This document shows positions 20,533 through 32,801 of a stretch of 64,000 bases of DNA, in pieces. A program made the position numbers and the translations under genes. How positions within the stretch are numbered: position 1 is the stretch's first letter; every line of letters begins with the position of its first letter. This DNA is from Syngnathus acus (Eukaryota; Chordata; Actinopteri; Syngnathiformes; Syngnathidae): the NCBI RefSeq assembly GCF_901709675.1, contig NC_051108.1:3756631-3820630 (forward strand). Reading direction: 5' to 3'. The notes under the pieces are model-generated. The model made no database searches, was not told the DNA's origin, and worked only from the letters and a program-made list of their open reading frames with translations.

Positions 20533-20906
20533 TACCGTATTTTCCAGACTATAAGGCACACCTAAAAACCGCGCCTTATTTATGGACCAAATTTCTAAAT
20601 CTAAACTGGCCCGAAGCATTGTGTCATAAAATCAATCATAAGTGGCCCGCTGAAGACTATGAATCATGAATCAAAAAGACTATGGATCATTATTTTGTGA
20701 TTATAAAGTCATTTGTTGCGTCTGAAGTTGAAATAAAAAAGATAAAATGGAGAATGATTTGATTTGGATTCAAAATCTGACATGATGCATTAATGGTGTG
20801 CCTTATAGTCTGGTGCGCCTTATATAAGGACAAAGTTTTAAAATGGGCCATTCATTGAAAGGGCGCCTTATAGTCTGGTGCGCCTTATAGTCCGGAAAAT
20901 ACGGTA
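20533..20906 (-). mobile_element. TA-MITE copy, long 'CAGACGCAAC' variant
   Basis: TACCGTATTTTCCAGAC to GTCCGGAAAATACGGTA, 374 bp, reverse orientation. The interior contains GTGGCCCGCTGAAGACTATG and TTGCGTCTGAAGTTG, shared with the copies at 25919, 28671 and 48584. Confidence 0.9.
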
Positions 20907-21734
20907 AGCATTGCATTTTTGTTGTTTAAACCTTAAAAATCTCTTGCAGTGTCCATCAGCCCCACTGTTTAATTGGCACACTTCTACCCCATCCAAAATT
21001 TAGTTGGAAGCAAAGCTAAGCTTGACTGCATTACACTGGCCACCAATTTTACACCAAATATTACAAACAACCTTGATGCACATCCCACACCCCTGCTATA
21101 AAATAGAGCAGAATTCACGACTGTCCTTGTTAAAGGGCCTCACTGCGGTTTATGTGTCTGCTGGCACGGTGAACTGTGGCCTTGGGATTTATAACATCTC
21201 ATTACGGAACTATCGTAAAAGCCGTGTTTATAAATGTTAATACTTGTGATTTATATTAAAATGTCATCTATATGTCGCGGTTGAAAGGTGTGCTAATGAG
21301 AGGAAGTAGTGGATGAATCGTGATGTCAGACTGATTCCTGCATCCTCCTGATTTTCTTTTCACCTTTGGGGAGTGTCCATACTTCTAACGCACACAGATA
21401 TCATCAGTCAATCAAAAAATCCAATGAAGTGAGTCCTTGCCTGACACTTTTGCATTCAATGACGGCTTATTAGTTTTGGACAGTGTGGCACGTTTTAAGG
21501 TTTAGCATTGGCTAAAGCTCAGAAAAAGATAACGGATGCATCAAGGCAAACAACTTGGAAGTGAGATGTGAGCCGATTTGTGCCACATAATCACATTTCT
21601 TCCCCGCTGAGGTAAATCTGATTTACTCCGGATGAGTCTGATATTCTTTAATCACAGCATGTGAACATGAAACTGTTTGCAATAATGATGTTTTTGAGTC
21701 CCATAGTTGTTGAAGGCACATCGAATATTTCTAT
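20907..21734. other. Unique sequence, no gene
   Basis: No coding or RNA feature recognised. Confidence 0.4.
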
Positions 21735-22127
21735 TACCATATTTTCCGCACTATAAGGCGTACGTAAAATCCTCCAATTTTCTCAAAAGCCGACAATGCG
21801 CCTTATAATCCGGTGCGCCTCATATATGGACCAATATGGATTCGTGGATGAGGACTAATTTATTAAAGTAAGCTTTACGATTTTATTTTGTGTGTTGTGT
21901 GATATTAACGTTTGAGCAACGTTGAGTTATTGATATATTGTTATTGTTTTCACTATTTCGAGTGTTACTATATTGTGATTGCATTAATGTTTGAGCAACG
22001 TTGAGTTATTTATTCTATGCGCTTTATAACCCGGTGCGCCTTATATATGAACAAAGTTTTAAAATGGGCCATTCATTGAAGGTGCGCCTTATAATCCGGT
22101 GCACCTTATAGTGCGGAAAATACGGTA
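21735..22127 (-). mobile_element. TA-MITE copy, 'GATTCGTGGATGAGG' variant
   Basis: TACCATATTTTCCGCAC to GTGCGGAAAATACGGTA, 393 bp. The interior GGATTCGTGGATGAGGAC and AAGTAAGCTTTACG are shared only with 63126-63417. It also contains a 79-bp-spaced direct repeat of GTTTGAGCAACGTTGAG (near 21910 and 21989), which the other copy lacks. Confidence 0.9.
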
Positions 22128-23149
22128 TTTATAGTTTTGATAGGCTAGGAAGGAAAACATGTTCGAGACTTGTTATTTCTATGGATGTCTCAGAAAAGAT
22201 TTTAATTTCTGATTTCTCAGAACTGAAAGTTCATTATACCCCCCCCAAAAAAAATCCACAGCTCTGATTTTCTTATGTCGTCATTGACATTTTCCACACT
22301 TACATCATCCTCATCAAAATGTCTTTCATAGAATACTAAAACTGGATTGAGGCAAATTATAGGCAGTCGCTTGATTGCGGACATAACTGAAAAATAAGGG
22401 TGCATTTTTTTTCTTTTTTTTTTTAAAGTGCCGCTGAAAAGAATAAATGAGAGAACAGGAAGTAGTCACCAACAAATTGCAGTGGGGAAAAAATAATTTG
22501 AGAATAGACCGATTTCTATTGATTTCAATTGTTTGACTGCCTTTTTAAATTCACACCAGTCGAGGTGCAGTATTCTCACATTTAAGCTTTGCTTTGATAC
22601 ATATCTTTACGCTTAAATAGTGTGGAGGCGAGGTTAAAGTGATCACTCGCATGTCAACGCATTTGAACAGAAAGTGTGAAGTGCTTAATGTCCACTTGTT
22701 TTCAGGACGGTCTAAATCGAGCCTTTGTGTGCCTCCTCCATAACACCTTTTTTACTTTGCTCCAGGCTGGTGTTGAGACAAATGATTTATGGAATTTGTG
22801 TCAGCACACTTGAAAACTCACGACATAACCACTTACACCCTCCATAGGGACTCCTTTTTGCCAAAGGTGTAGTTCTGTTGCCAATTAAATTTCATTTACA
22901 TTATTAAACATTCTTTAACGAAGCTATGATGCAGTCACTTGAAAAATATTGGCAAAATGGGATGAATCATAAATAAAAGGTAAGGCTGAACGCTGATCAA
23001 ATGCCATCAACATCCCCAAAAACGTATTTGTGCCAAGCAATCATATTGTTGAGAAGTCAGAAGCCTTCAAATCCCCCTGCCCAGAACAGATAAAATAAGG
23101 CCAATCTATATCATGAAAAGCAAACGTACCACCTGCCTGCGTCCGTGCT

Positions 23150-23163
23150 GTTGTCATGGTAAC
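23150..23163. promoter_or_regulatory. RFX-like X-box palindrome
   Basis: GTTGTCATGGTAAC fits the RFX consensus GTNRCC-RGYAAC with one changed base. It is a single isolated site with no gene nearby, so its function is unknown. Confidence 0.35.
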
Positions 23164-23978
23164 CGTGACCAAGGACACACCAAACTGCTTTGCACAGAAA
23201 TAGCAGAAAAACAATTCACCATCAGCTACCTAATTAAAATCCAAACCAACAAACAAGGTGAAAATGAAAAGGGTCACTGGAAGGTGTTCTTTTTTTATTT
23301 TATGCAATGCTGTAGGAAGCATGAATGATATTAAAACCACAAGACACGTCGTCATTAGAGGGGGAAATATTTCATCGTTAATGAAGCTGGTGGGCTTTGT
23401 CATCATCATGGGGGACATAGGGGAAGGTCTCTGGAAGAGAACAAACATGGTGATATTGAACGTGCGCTCAATTTCTTCACCTGCAAGTGTAATTAAGTTC
23501 ATTGTGGAGCGGTAAATAAAAGGTAAAGGTTTGCACTTAAGCTTTTTTTTTTCTCCAGAATGAAATTCCCTCTTCTTCTCGAGTTTTGCATGTTTTGATT
23601 GAGCACAGCATTTCCCAAACTTTTTTTGCACATTTGATCAGTTCCACATAAATAGATTTTTTTGGGGGGGTTTCCATAAAAAAAAAAAAAAATTAAAATA
23701 CACTTTGTGGCGTATTTAAATCAGGGTGAGTTAATCGAATATTGGTTTGATATACTAGCATAAAAGTAAAATCCTGGATTGCAAAAATGTTGATTATTTC
23801 AGAGTACGTGATCCAGGATAACAAATGAATATAAATAAATAAATAAATAAAGCATATGATTTTTAAAATCTGGATAATTTGAACCATTATTAAATTCTAT
23901 TAAATTAGATTCTAATTGCTGATCACAATTGCTTTTGAAATGACAATGCATTCGAAATAAACTATATTTTTTTTAGTG

Positions 23979-24055
23979 TCAACTCATTCACTGTCATTGA
24001 CTGCTATAGACGTCATAGATCAATTTTTGACCCGGCAAGGAATAAATGAGTCCGA
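23979..24055 (+). mobile_element. Relic of a 'CATTCACTGCCATTGACG' MITE
   Basis: CAACTCATTCACTGTCATTG, then GCTATAGACGTCA and a closing AATAAATGAGT resemble a common fish short repeat with GAGTGAATG-type ends. Degenerate. Confidence 0.35.
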
Positions 24056-25918
24056 CGGTCATTTTGGTAGGAACAAGGATGCAAGAATTATTATTCACCT
24101 TTAGCTACAAATAACTGGTCGCAATCTTGCCACAGTTGGCAACATACAATAGCAACAGGAAAAAATAAAAAGCTTAAGTGTAAAACGTATGCTGTAGAAC
24201 AATTGTGATTGATTTGATCTCCCACATAGTTACACTCGAGTCATACACGCAAGTGGCTGTTAGTCAGAATTGGGGTCGGCGAGATGAGCGAGAAGATGAG
24301 AAATACATAGCTCCCCGGGATGTCATTTTAAAGAGGATCCTTGGCATAATGATTTTTTTTTTACTTGGCTCCAGGCTCTTCTCTTACATAATGAGAAAGG
24401 ATTCAATGTCCCTTTAGATTTCCGTTAATGCCTTCATCGGATCTGATTATTTATTTCCTACCTCTTGAGTGGCCTGGAGGAACTTATTAGTGTGTGATCA
24501 ACTATCTCAAGAAAAGTTGCCTTGACCCCTTTTACATTATTTCTACATTAAACAGGCGCTGGCATTTCTAAACTTTTATATGTCCCATAATGTAATTATA
24601 ATTGACTTTATTTTTGCCGGGTGGGAGGAAAATAAATGGCAGGTTGATTACACCCATTCAACATGTGGCATGTAATGATGAAGCAGGGTAACCTCAAACA
24701 ATAAAAGAGCAAATATATTTGCTTCATTTTAATGCCAGCTGTATTTTCTTCCCCAGATAATGATGTGACTATTGTTATTATTATATTTCTTTTTTTTGGA
24801 GGAGGGGGGGGGCAAGAGGCAAACTTTGAACAAATAACTTTTAAAGCACAGTCACTTCTGGTAAACAAGGCAGACTGAAACAGCTTAAAATGGAAACCTT
24901 GCATGATATTAGCCAATGGTGTGTGGCAAAAGAAATTAGCTCAGCCAATTAGAGGGAAATAACTGTGTAATGATAAGATGTGAACTGACTTTGGATCATT
25001 TCATGCGGTGCCGTTGTTAGCCGAGTTTGAGACTATTGGCCGGAACTCATGTTATGCTTCATTTCAAGTCGCTGTAAGCATTTAATTGAAAAAAAAAGCA
25101 CTGTTGATTAGTAATAATTTAGAAACTTGTGTCAAATGCAAATTCAGGATTTATATTTGGATTTGTTGGCAGCTAGTTGCTAGTCATGTGACTATATTTC
25201 AATTTTGACTGCCCTTTGAAGAAGTGTAATGTGATTCAATAAAACTGTCAATAAAAAAGTTATGCTGTCTTTTTTCCCCCGCTCCATCCTTATTGGGTTG
25301 CTCATGCAGCTGAGAAGAGCGTGATTATGTAACTCTGTCACCCAAGAAATGTTGACATTTTATTTCCTCCCAGACAAAGAGCCAGTGATGGGTGATGAGT
25401 TTGCCGCTGCTGAGGGATTTGACAGATTATGGGGGAATAATAAAGCAATTTCAGCCTGTCAGAGAAGTCTGAACGAGAAGGAAAATCATATTTTAGGATG
25501 ATAGAAATCTGTAATTTGATACAGTGGTTCAATCATTTTAGAGCTTTTTTTTGTGATTTTGATGTCTAGGATTCTTATAAACAGATGCTCTGTCTTTCCG
25601 GTTATTCCTATTATGTACGGTTTATTAACAATAACAACTGACAGGAAGACAAACTATTCTTATATGGGTGGTCAAATATGAGCAATGGTCATGCAGGTCA
25701 ACCTGTTCCAAGAAATTGGGCTACGGAGGGTACAACGAATCGGAACATTAACGCTAATCACAGCTATAGTGAAATGATTTTTTTTGTCAGGTGTTCCTTT
25801 CTTTTTGTTCCGAACTAATTACAGACTGCGAGAGCATGCTTAGACAACATTGCTTGCAAAACATTGGTTATTTTTCATATTCCTATTGTACATGAATTTG
25901 GGGATTTTGAAATTATAT

Positions 25919-26334
25919 TACCGTACTTTCCGGACTATAAGGCGCACCGGACTATAAGGTGCACCTTCAATGAATGGCCCATTTTAAAACTTTGTCCTTA
26001 TCCAAGGCACACCGGACTATAAGGCGCACCATTAATGCATCATGTCAGATTTTTAATCCAAATCAAATCATTCTCCATTTCATCTTTTTTATTTCAACTT
26101 CAGACGCAACAAATTAATTTATAATCACAAAATAATGATCCATAGTCTTTTTGATTCATGATTCATAGTCTTCAGCGGGCCACTTATGATTGATATCATG
26201 ACAGAATGCTTCGGGCCAGTTTAAATTTAGGAATTTGGTCCATATATAAGGCGCACCGGACTATAAGGCGCACTGTCAGCTTTTGAGAACATTTTTGGTT
26301 TTTAGGTGCGCCTTGTAGTCCGGAAAATATGGTA
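25919..26334 (+). mobile_element. TA-MITE copy, long 'CAGACGCAAC' variant
   Basis: TACCGTACTTTCCGGAC to GTCCGGAAAATATGGTA, 416 bp. Forward orientation, with TTCAACTTCAGACGCAAC and GTCTTCAGCGGGCCACTT inside. Confidence 0.9.
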
Positions 26335-27550
26335 TCTTGCAGTAAATCCACTATAGCACAGTTTTCACTGAAGTATGCTTGTTTGGTGTAGGACACATCA
26401 GCCATCATGGTCCTTCCTCACTTTTTTCAATGTTATGCAAGGGATGTCGTGCTAGCATCAAGTGCCTTGAAAGCTTTTTCTGGCGTTTGTACCTTGACAT
26501 CTCATCCATCATTGCCTGTCATATCACAAAGTTCTCCTTTATTTTGCTCAACAATCCACATCAGGTTTTTGTTTTTTTACAACCACTTATACTGAGCAAA
26601 TTACCTGCTGAGTGATGACAGCAGCCTCGCATGATTTAATAATAATAATAATAAAAAAAAGCAGGTCTTTATTATGGTAATTTTGCCTTTCAAAAACAGG
26701 AACTTTAAACCTTTGCTCTTCAAGTGCTTTAAATTAATTTGACAAGCTGCATAAAAGTGCATAATCAACTGCAGGTTGACATTTAAAACAAGGAGAAAAT
26801 GCTTTGGTTTCTAAATTTGGTGGCGGTGCATGCATTTAGTCGTGATGAAAATGCAGCTTGAAAATGAGGAATGGCAGGATGCATACATTGCTGTCACACT
26901 TTTTTTCTTTTCTTCCAGTTAAAAAGTTAAAAAGTATGCATTTCTTGCATTAAAAAACAAACACAACAAGATTGCTCTAATAATAATAACCTGTGCAAGT
27001 AAAACAGACGCAATGCAGATCGAGTACCTTCTCAAAAGATTGGAGTACGTCCGGGACCGAGAGCCATTTAATCAAAATTGCCTACTGAGTAATAGCGGCG
27101 TACACACTCGCACAAATTCTTTCAGCGGCATCGCAACATGTAGTACAAGGCGGTGCGTTACCAATTCCCTCTGTTGGGAGCAAGGGAGGCTGCGTTCACT
27201 CAGCCATCCATTGGAAACTCATTATTACACTACTAAGTGATGGATCATTTCCAAATGATCACATACACCGCAACAATTAAGCCACCGGCAATGCAATTAC
27301 AGCTCAGCAATAGCGATGGTACGCTGATGTATTGCCAGGCTCTAAACTTCAAACCCGGGGACGGATTATACTTATTAAACTAAAGCTTTATTGGACTTAT
27401 AAAGGCCATTTTGCAGCCATATCAGTGAATAGATCGGCAGAGTGGGCGGTTGTTATACCAAAGGGCCAGAAACTTTAAATTTACTGAATTTCTTTTGTTC
27501 ATCTAATTAAAGTCTTAATGTGTTATTGATTTGATTGGGTTAGTTTGATC
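26335..27550. other. Unique sequence, no gene
   Basis: Contains a short (AAT)n microsatellite near 26637. No coding exon recognised. Confidence 0.4.
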
Positions 27551-27558
27551 AAATAGAG

Positions 27559-27818
27559 CACAGGTGTCAAACTCAAGGCCCGGGGACCAGATACGGCCCG
27601 CGAAGACAAATTGTACATCAAATTTATGTCATTATTAAAATTTGTCTTCGCTTTAAAAAAATCATCTTTTGAAAATATTTGAAAAGTTTCCACTAGTCTG
27701 ATTTGAAAACGAATTATTTGTCAGTTTGTTTAGTAGCTTATATGAGATATCATACGAGGCGTTCATACATTTATTTGGTCATAATGACCCTCCGACAAAA
27801 ATGAGCTTGACACCCCTG
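27559..27818 (-). mobile_element. hAT-like MITE with 8-bp target duplication
   Basis: Begins CACAGGTGTCAAACTCAAGG and ends TGACACCCCTG. It is flanked by AAATAGAG at 27551-27558 and again at 27819-27826, an exact 8-bp target site duplication as expected for the hAT superfamily. Its interior is rearranged relative to the copies at 13627 and 58876. Confidence 0.88.
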
Positions 27819-27826
27819 AAATAGAG

Positions 27827-28670
27827 GATCTTGCATGTTCCAAATTTGGGCTTTTGTTAATTTTTTCGCTTTAATTTAGCACTGTTAAATGAAAAGCTTC
27901 CCTCAAAACTTGATCGCAATCTGTTCCAGGAAGTTGTTTGGAGTTTATGTAAAGGTGAACCCTAATTCCTTCATTATTTTGGAGCGGCAGTGTTGCTTTC
28001 CTTGTCTGCCCCAATTGTCTTCCCACACATACCGCACAACAACAACTGTGTCATCTTCGCCGTCAGAAGCTCTGCCAACATGGCACGCTGACGGCAAAAG
28101 TACATGATGTCTACCACAGGGCTGGGTTGGAAAAACAAGTGTTGACATTTGGACTCACTTCAAATGTGCAGCAGAGTGAAAAATGGGGGAGCTGAATTGC
28201 TGGGAAGGAAGCACTATTTCAACAAAATAGCTGCAAAAGAAAAGATTAAACCGGAAAGAGACAACCTAACTTAAATGATGTAACGGACTAAAAATTGTCT
28301 TGATGTGAGTGAATATGTTTGTTACCCTGTGATTGACTTGCAATCAGTTCAGGGATCATCCCGCCTTTCCCTCAGCAGAGCTCTGTACTTTCTTTGTGCA
28401 ATGATTTGTATAAATATAGTTTTGAGTATTCTGATCCTCGACTTCAAACTCAAGTGCACACTTGTGGCCATGAGCATCATTTACAGAAGAATGGAATTTC
28501 TAAACATGCTTGGTATTGAATAGTGAATTGATCTTTATCTGTGTTATCCTCTAACCTGAGTCTGCTTCATAATCTCTTCATTTAAAATAGCTTATTTATA
28601 AGCATATAAAGTCAAAATCAAATCTGCTCTCGCTGAGTGAGTCAGATCCATCCATCGAGAATCTATCTAG
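27827..28670. other. Unique sequence with a SINE fragment
   Basis: No gene recognised. GACTTGCAATCAGTTCAGGG near 28335 marks a V-SINE 3' fragment (about 28308-28372). Confidence 0.4.
28308..28372 (+). mobile_element. V-SINE 3'-domain fragment
   Basis: CCTGTGATTGACTTGCAATC, CAGTTCAGGG and CCCGCCTTTCCC follow the order of the SINE 3' domain. Both ends are lost. Confidence 0.45.
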
Positions 28671-29079
28671 TACCGCATTTTCCGGACTATAAGGCGCACC
28701 TAAAAACCTAAAATTTTCTCAAAAGCCGACAGTGCGCCTTATAGTCCGGTGCACCTTATATATGGACCAAATTCCTAAATTAAAACTGGCCCGAAGCATT
28801 GTGGCATGAAATCAATCATAAGTGGCCCGCTGAAGACTATGAATCAAAAAGATTATGGATCATTATTTTGTGATTATAAAGTAATTAGTTGCGTTTGAAG
28901 TTGAAATAAAAAAGATAAAATGGAGAGTGATTTGATTTGGATTCAAAATCTGACATGATGCATTAATGGTGCGCCTTATAGTCTGGTGCGCCTTATATAA
29001 GGACAACGTTTTAAAATGGGCCATTCATTGAAGGTGCGCCTTATAGTCCGGTGCGCCTTATAGTCCGGAAAATACGGTA
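28671..29079 (-). mobile_element. TA-MITE copy, long 'CAGACGCAAC' variant
   Basis: TACCGCATTTTCCGGAC to GTCCGGAAAATACGGTA, 409 bp, reverse orientation. The interior is closely similar to that at 20533-20906. Confidence 0.9.
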
Positions 29080-29651
29080 GTTTCCAGCTCCTGAAATAGC
29101 TGAATGGGCCCATCGTTTCGAACAATGAATCACATAGTTTCCATTTCTTTGTATTATCTGGAGTAAAATAGGGTCGCCAATTGTAAAGTGAAATATTGTG
29201 TGAGGCACGCAGCCTTGAAGAGAACAAATTTTGGCTATCAGGACCAACAGCTTCTCTGCGTGTGTGCTGAGGAATGATGACAAGCAAGGGCTTAAGTAAA
29301 CCAGGAAGCAATATTCATGGCAGACATCTTACTTGATAAGTAAAACTAATATTATTATACCAGTGAGTTTTTTTATTTTTTAAACAAACGCAGTTGCTTT
29401 GATGTTTTGCTCTTGCTACTATCACCAGCAAGACGAGAAAAAAACAAAACTATGTTGTTTTATTTTCAGCAGGGGGATTCAAAAGTTCCAATTAAGGACA
29501 CATTTTAATTGGATCACTGCAGCCATTAAATGTAAATTTAGTCTTTGACATTTTGGAAAAGGGTCTCAATGGAAGGCTGCTTCATTTTTCAGGCTTTGTG
29601 CTAACATGGGTATTTTTAAAATATAATAAGTGTGGTTTTTATGATATGGAG

Positions 29652-29670
29652 AGTGTGTGTGTGTGTGTGT
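29652..29670 (+). repeat. (GT)n microsatellite
   Basis: Nine to ten uninterrupted GT units. Confidence 0.85.
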
Positions 29671-30825
29671 AAGTTGGGCGCAGGGGTCAAGATGAATTGG
29701 CACGGCACTCTTAATTTAGACTCAATCAGCAGGCGCCGAGCGTAAAGTGGAGTGAGAAATATGACAGTGTCGTTTTCTTGAATTCAACTTGTTCATCAGC
29801 AGTTCCAGCTCATTTAACTGAAATAAGACAGCAATTCAAATTAGTTTTTATTACGTATTGATTCATACGGAATGTCTCATCTTCGCCTGTCTTAGCACTT
29901 TTGCTACTCCCTTTTTTTTAAATGTGTTCCATTTGTTTATCTTTGGCATTTAGACAGAAGTCATTATGTTAAATTTGCTTCATCTCATCACATTTCTCAT
30001 TGAATTGCTTCTTCACTTGTTATTCTTTTGCTGTCAACTATCTTCTCCACAACAGAGAAGACCTCAAAATGCTCCTCTGTAATGTCCTCAGCCCTTTCTT
30101 CTGCCTTCCAGTATACAGTCACTTGCTCTCCTTAAATAGAATAAGGAACTCAACCTTACTTGTTGGCAGGATTTCCTCATCATCAGCATTTGGATGCACA
30201 GTACAGCGGCACTTGGGATAGATATGGTCTTGGGGATAGAGGTAATGAGGAAGATGGGATGTCTCAGCCCTTTATGCAGTCATGCCATGGTCGGGTATTT
30301 CAGGCTTCAAAAGAGAGAAAGCAGAATATAACATATATATATATATACATGGAACAGTGTTGTATTTTATATTTGTTGTATTTATTTTTTTCAGGAGGGG
30401 GAGGGGGTGCTGTCAGGAGTCATTTTTGTAGTTTCATTTTCTCCAGGATTGTTATACAGATGCAAGTGGTAGATAAAAACAAAGACATCTTTGGTGTGTT
30501 TTTTATCAGTATGATTGGGACAGCCTTGAGGTTATAATCTACGCCTTGAACACCACTTCATCTTGTTTGTCTCTTATTAAAGCATGACCACAGTCAGTCA
30601 CTTATCAGCCAATCAGATGTCTCGATCTTCTCACTGCCAAAACATCGCATGACTTTACATCGTGACAGATTTATTTGTTGCCGACCCCGTCTTCAAATTT
30701 TTGATTTTTTTTTTTTTGTTAGCCAATAAATTTCCCAGCAACTGAGTGGGTTTGGTGAGTACTCCTCTCTTTCGGAACTTTCTGTCAAGATTTGTCCTTG
30801 ACTTACCTCATACATCATTTTCTAG

Positions 30826-30960
30826 AGTGGCTATAAAATGTTTACACACCCCTGTTCAAATTCCCTAAAGACATTTCTGAACATGTTTTAGGAGATTCAG
30901 TTAATGTCTGATAAAACCAAAGTTTACTTTTCGGCCATAAATATATTTTTGGCGCAAATA
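30826..30960 (+). mobile_element. Possible Tc1/mariner-like element end
   Basis: GGCTATAAAATGTTTACACA and CCCCTGTTCAAATTCC resemble the terminal sequence of fish Tc1-like elements with 'AAAAGTCTACACACCCCTG' ends. Only one end is visible. Confidence 0.35.
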
Positions 30961-31378
30961 AGTTCTTCTTCCAAATTGAACTTTGCTACTTTTTATATAC
31001 TGTATCTGTTTCTGCTGGAGTCTTAGTAAAATGCATTACAGAACAATGTGATGCACTTCCATGAGGCAATTAGTGACATTGTAATACTTGGCAAATGCAT
31101 TACAATTTATTATCCTGATAGAGTTTATGTTTGTGTGTGTACACTCTCTTACGCCAGATGGCGGACATGACTGACATGAACTAAAATTGGCATTAACAAT
31201 CCCACTAATCCTATTTCTTGGAAAAAACAACTCATTGTATTCATAAAATGATTTTGAACACAACAATATAGCATGGTGACTCCAATTGTATGTTTTGTTT
31301 TTTATTCTGCATTTTATGAGAATCGAAATACATTAGGCCTATTTGCCATCATATTTTCCTGTGCTGAAGAAAGCTGAC

Positions 31379-31624
31379 TACTGTATTTTCTGCACTATGA
31401 AGCGCACCGGATTATAAGGTGCACCTTCAATGAATGGCCCATTTGAAAACTTTGTCCATATATAAGATATATACATCTGGCCCGCGGGCCGGACTTTGGA
31501 CACGCCTGCTGTCGTGGCTCAATATTGGTCCATATATAAGGCGCACCTGATTATAAGGCGCACTGTCGGCTTTTGAGAAAATTGGAGGTTTTTAGGTGTG
31601 CCTTATAGTCCAGAAAATACGGTA
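31379..31624 (+). mobile_element. TA-MITE copy, hAT-fossil variant
   Basis: TACTGTATTTTCTGCAC to GTCCAGAAAATACGGTA, 246 bp. It holds CCCGCGGGCCGGACTTTGG, the fossil hAT terminus. Confidence 0.9.
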
Positions 31625-31878
31625 CTCGCGTGTCAGACACACAGCATTTTATTTTTCCCAATATTTGTTTCCTGGTACAGCTGCTTTGACCAGTTGGGTT
31701 TAGGAAAAACCGGGAGAAAAGGAGTGTGTGGTGGAATGATGGAATGATGCACATAATGCTAGCTGTTGGCGTAGTCGTACAATGGATCCTGTGAATCTTT
31801 TGATTTCCCATAGGAAATCATAGCAGTCAACGGTCGAGTAGTGGTACACAACTGCACAATTTATGTGCAGCCAACATA

Positions 31879-31978
31879 AGATCGATTCCTATTACGTGAC
31901 TGTAGTTGTGAATGCAAGTGTAACTGGATCTCGGTCACTATGATTGACTAGCAACCAGTCCAGGGTGTTGTCCCCTTA
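31879..31978 (+). mobile_element. V-SINE 3'-half fragment
   Basis: GATCGATTCC, GTGAATGCAAGTG, GATTGACTAGCAACCAGTCC and AGGGTGTTGTCCCC follow the order of a teleost V-SINE 3' half. The head and core are missing. Confidence 0.5.
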
Positions 31979-32394
31979 AGACCACATTGAATGTTAGAGG
32001 CCTTGGCTTCCAGCATAAGTGGTTAAAAATGGATTTAAATAATAGTCATTAAAAAATTTATACAAAACAATTCAGGGCTTTTGTTTCTGACAGAAATAAC
32101 ATACCACGCGGGCGATAGCTCCTCCCACCTTCATTAGATCTGCTATCTATAGTATCTGCAAGGAAAGGAAGTGTTCATAGAGTATGGAAAAAGCAGGCTC
32201 GAGGAGAAAAGAGGTCCCTAAAGTACTGAGGTGAGCTGTAAGCCACTCATGGAACAACTGCGGAAAGGCACAGGGTCTAAAAAAAAAGTTTTTACAAGGG
32301 TCAACTCTGGAGGGACTTTTGTCATAGCTGTGGCCCACATCCTCGCACAGATAAAAGTCACCAGTATGTTCTGGCCACCAAGATTAGCGTATTT
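31979..32394. other. Unassigned sequence upstream of the Gypsy relic
   Basis: An open stretch is present at 32231-32390. It could belong to the same decayed retroelement as 32535-32801, but no domain is recognisable. Confidence 0.35.
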
Positions 32395-32474
32395 TCCGCA
32401 CTATAAGGCACACCTAAAAACCTCCAATTTTCTCAAAAGCCGACAGTGCGCCTTATAGTGCGGAAAATACGGTA
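32395..32474 (-). mobile_element. TA-MITE copy, minimal 80-bp deletion form
   Basis: TAGCGTATTTTCCGCAC to GTGCGGAAAATACGGTA with only CCTCCAATTTTCTCAAAAGC and short flanks between. Almost the whole interior is deleted, leaving a near-palindrome. Confidence 0.88.
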
Positions 32475-32534
32475 CTTTACAAAATACCAAAAAGGTGCAT
32501 CCCATATAAAAATTTCAGTGACTCTGTACTTGGC

Positions 32535-32801
32535 ATGCAAAAGATGTCAACAACTTCGCTACATCCCTGGAGTGATCAGCTCATTGAAATATTCAACAGA
32601 AACCTGGCAAAACAACTTGTGATTCTCACAGCAGAACATTGCAACATCATTTTATGGGCCTACAGGCCAGCCATGCTGGATTTTAATTCATGCACACCTG
32701 CCTCGCTCATGCTTGGCCAAGAGATGGCATCACCACTGGAAATAGTTTTTGGCAGAAACCAGATACACTGGTACTTTTCTGAGGCTCCAAGACAAAATTG
32801 A
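32535..32801 (+). pseudogene. Ty3/Gypsy-type integrase relic
   Basis: The reading frame carries the C-terminal part of a retroelement integrase core. TSLHPWSDQLIEIFNRNL corresponds to the family's 'HPQSDG.VERFNRTL' block with the last catalytic Glu kept. WAYRPAM, then SCTPASLMLGQEMASPLEIV, corresponds to the following conserved block. About half a dozen residues before WAYR appear deleted. No reverse transcriptase, RNase H or LTR is seen on either side, so this is an isolated, inactive fragment of a fish LTR retrotransposon pol gene. Confidence 0.7.

Larger units (their letters stand above)
22128..25918. other. AT-rich sequence with minor repeats
   Basis: No confident gene. It contains a possible MITE relic at 23979-24055 (CTCATTCACTGTCATTGAC and GCTATAGACGTCA), an (AAAT)n run near 23838, an RFX-like X-box at 23150, and an unexplained region open on both strands at 23258-23515. 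Confidence 0.45.
29080..31378. other. Unique sequence with minor repeats
   Basis: No gene recognised. A (GT)n microsatellite lies at 29652-29670, and a possible Tc1-like relic at 30826-30960. Confidence 0.4.
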
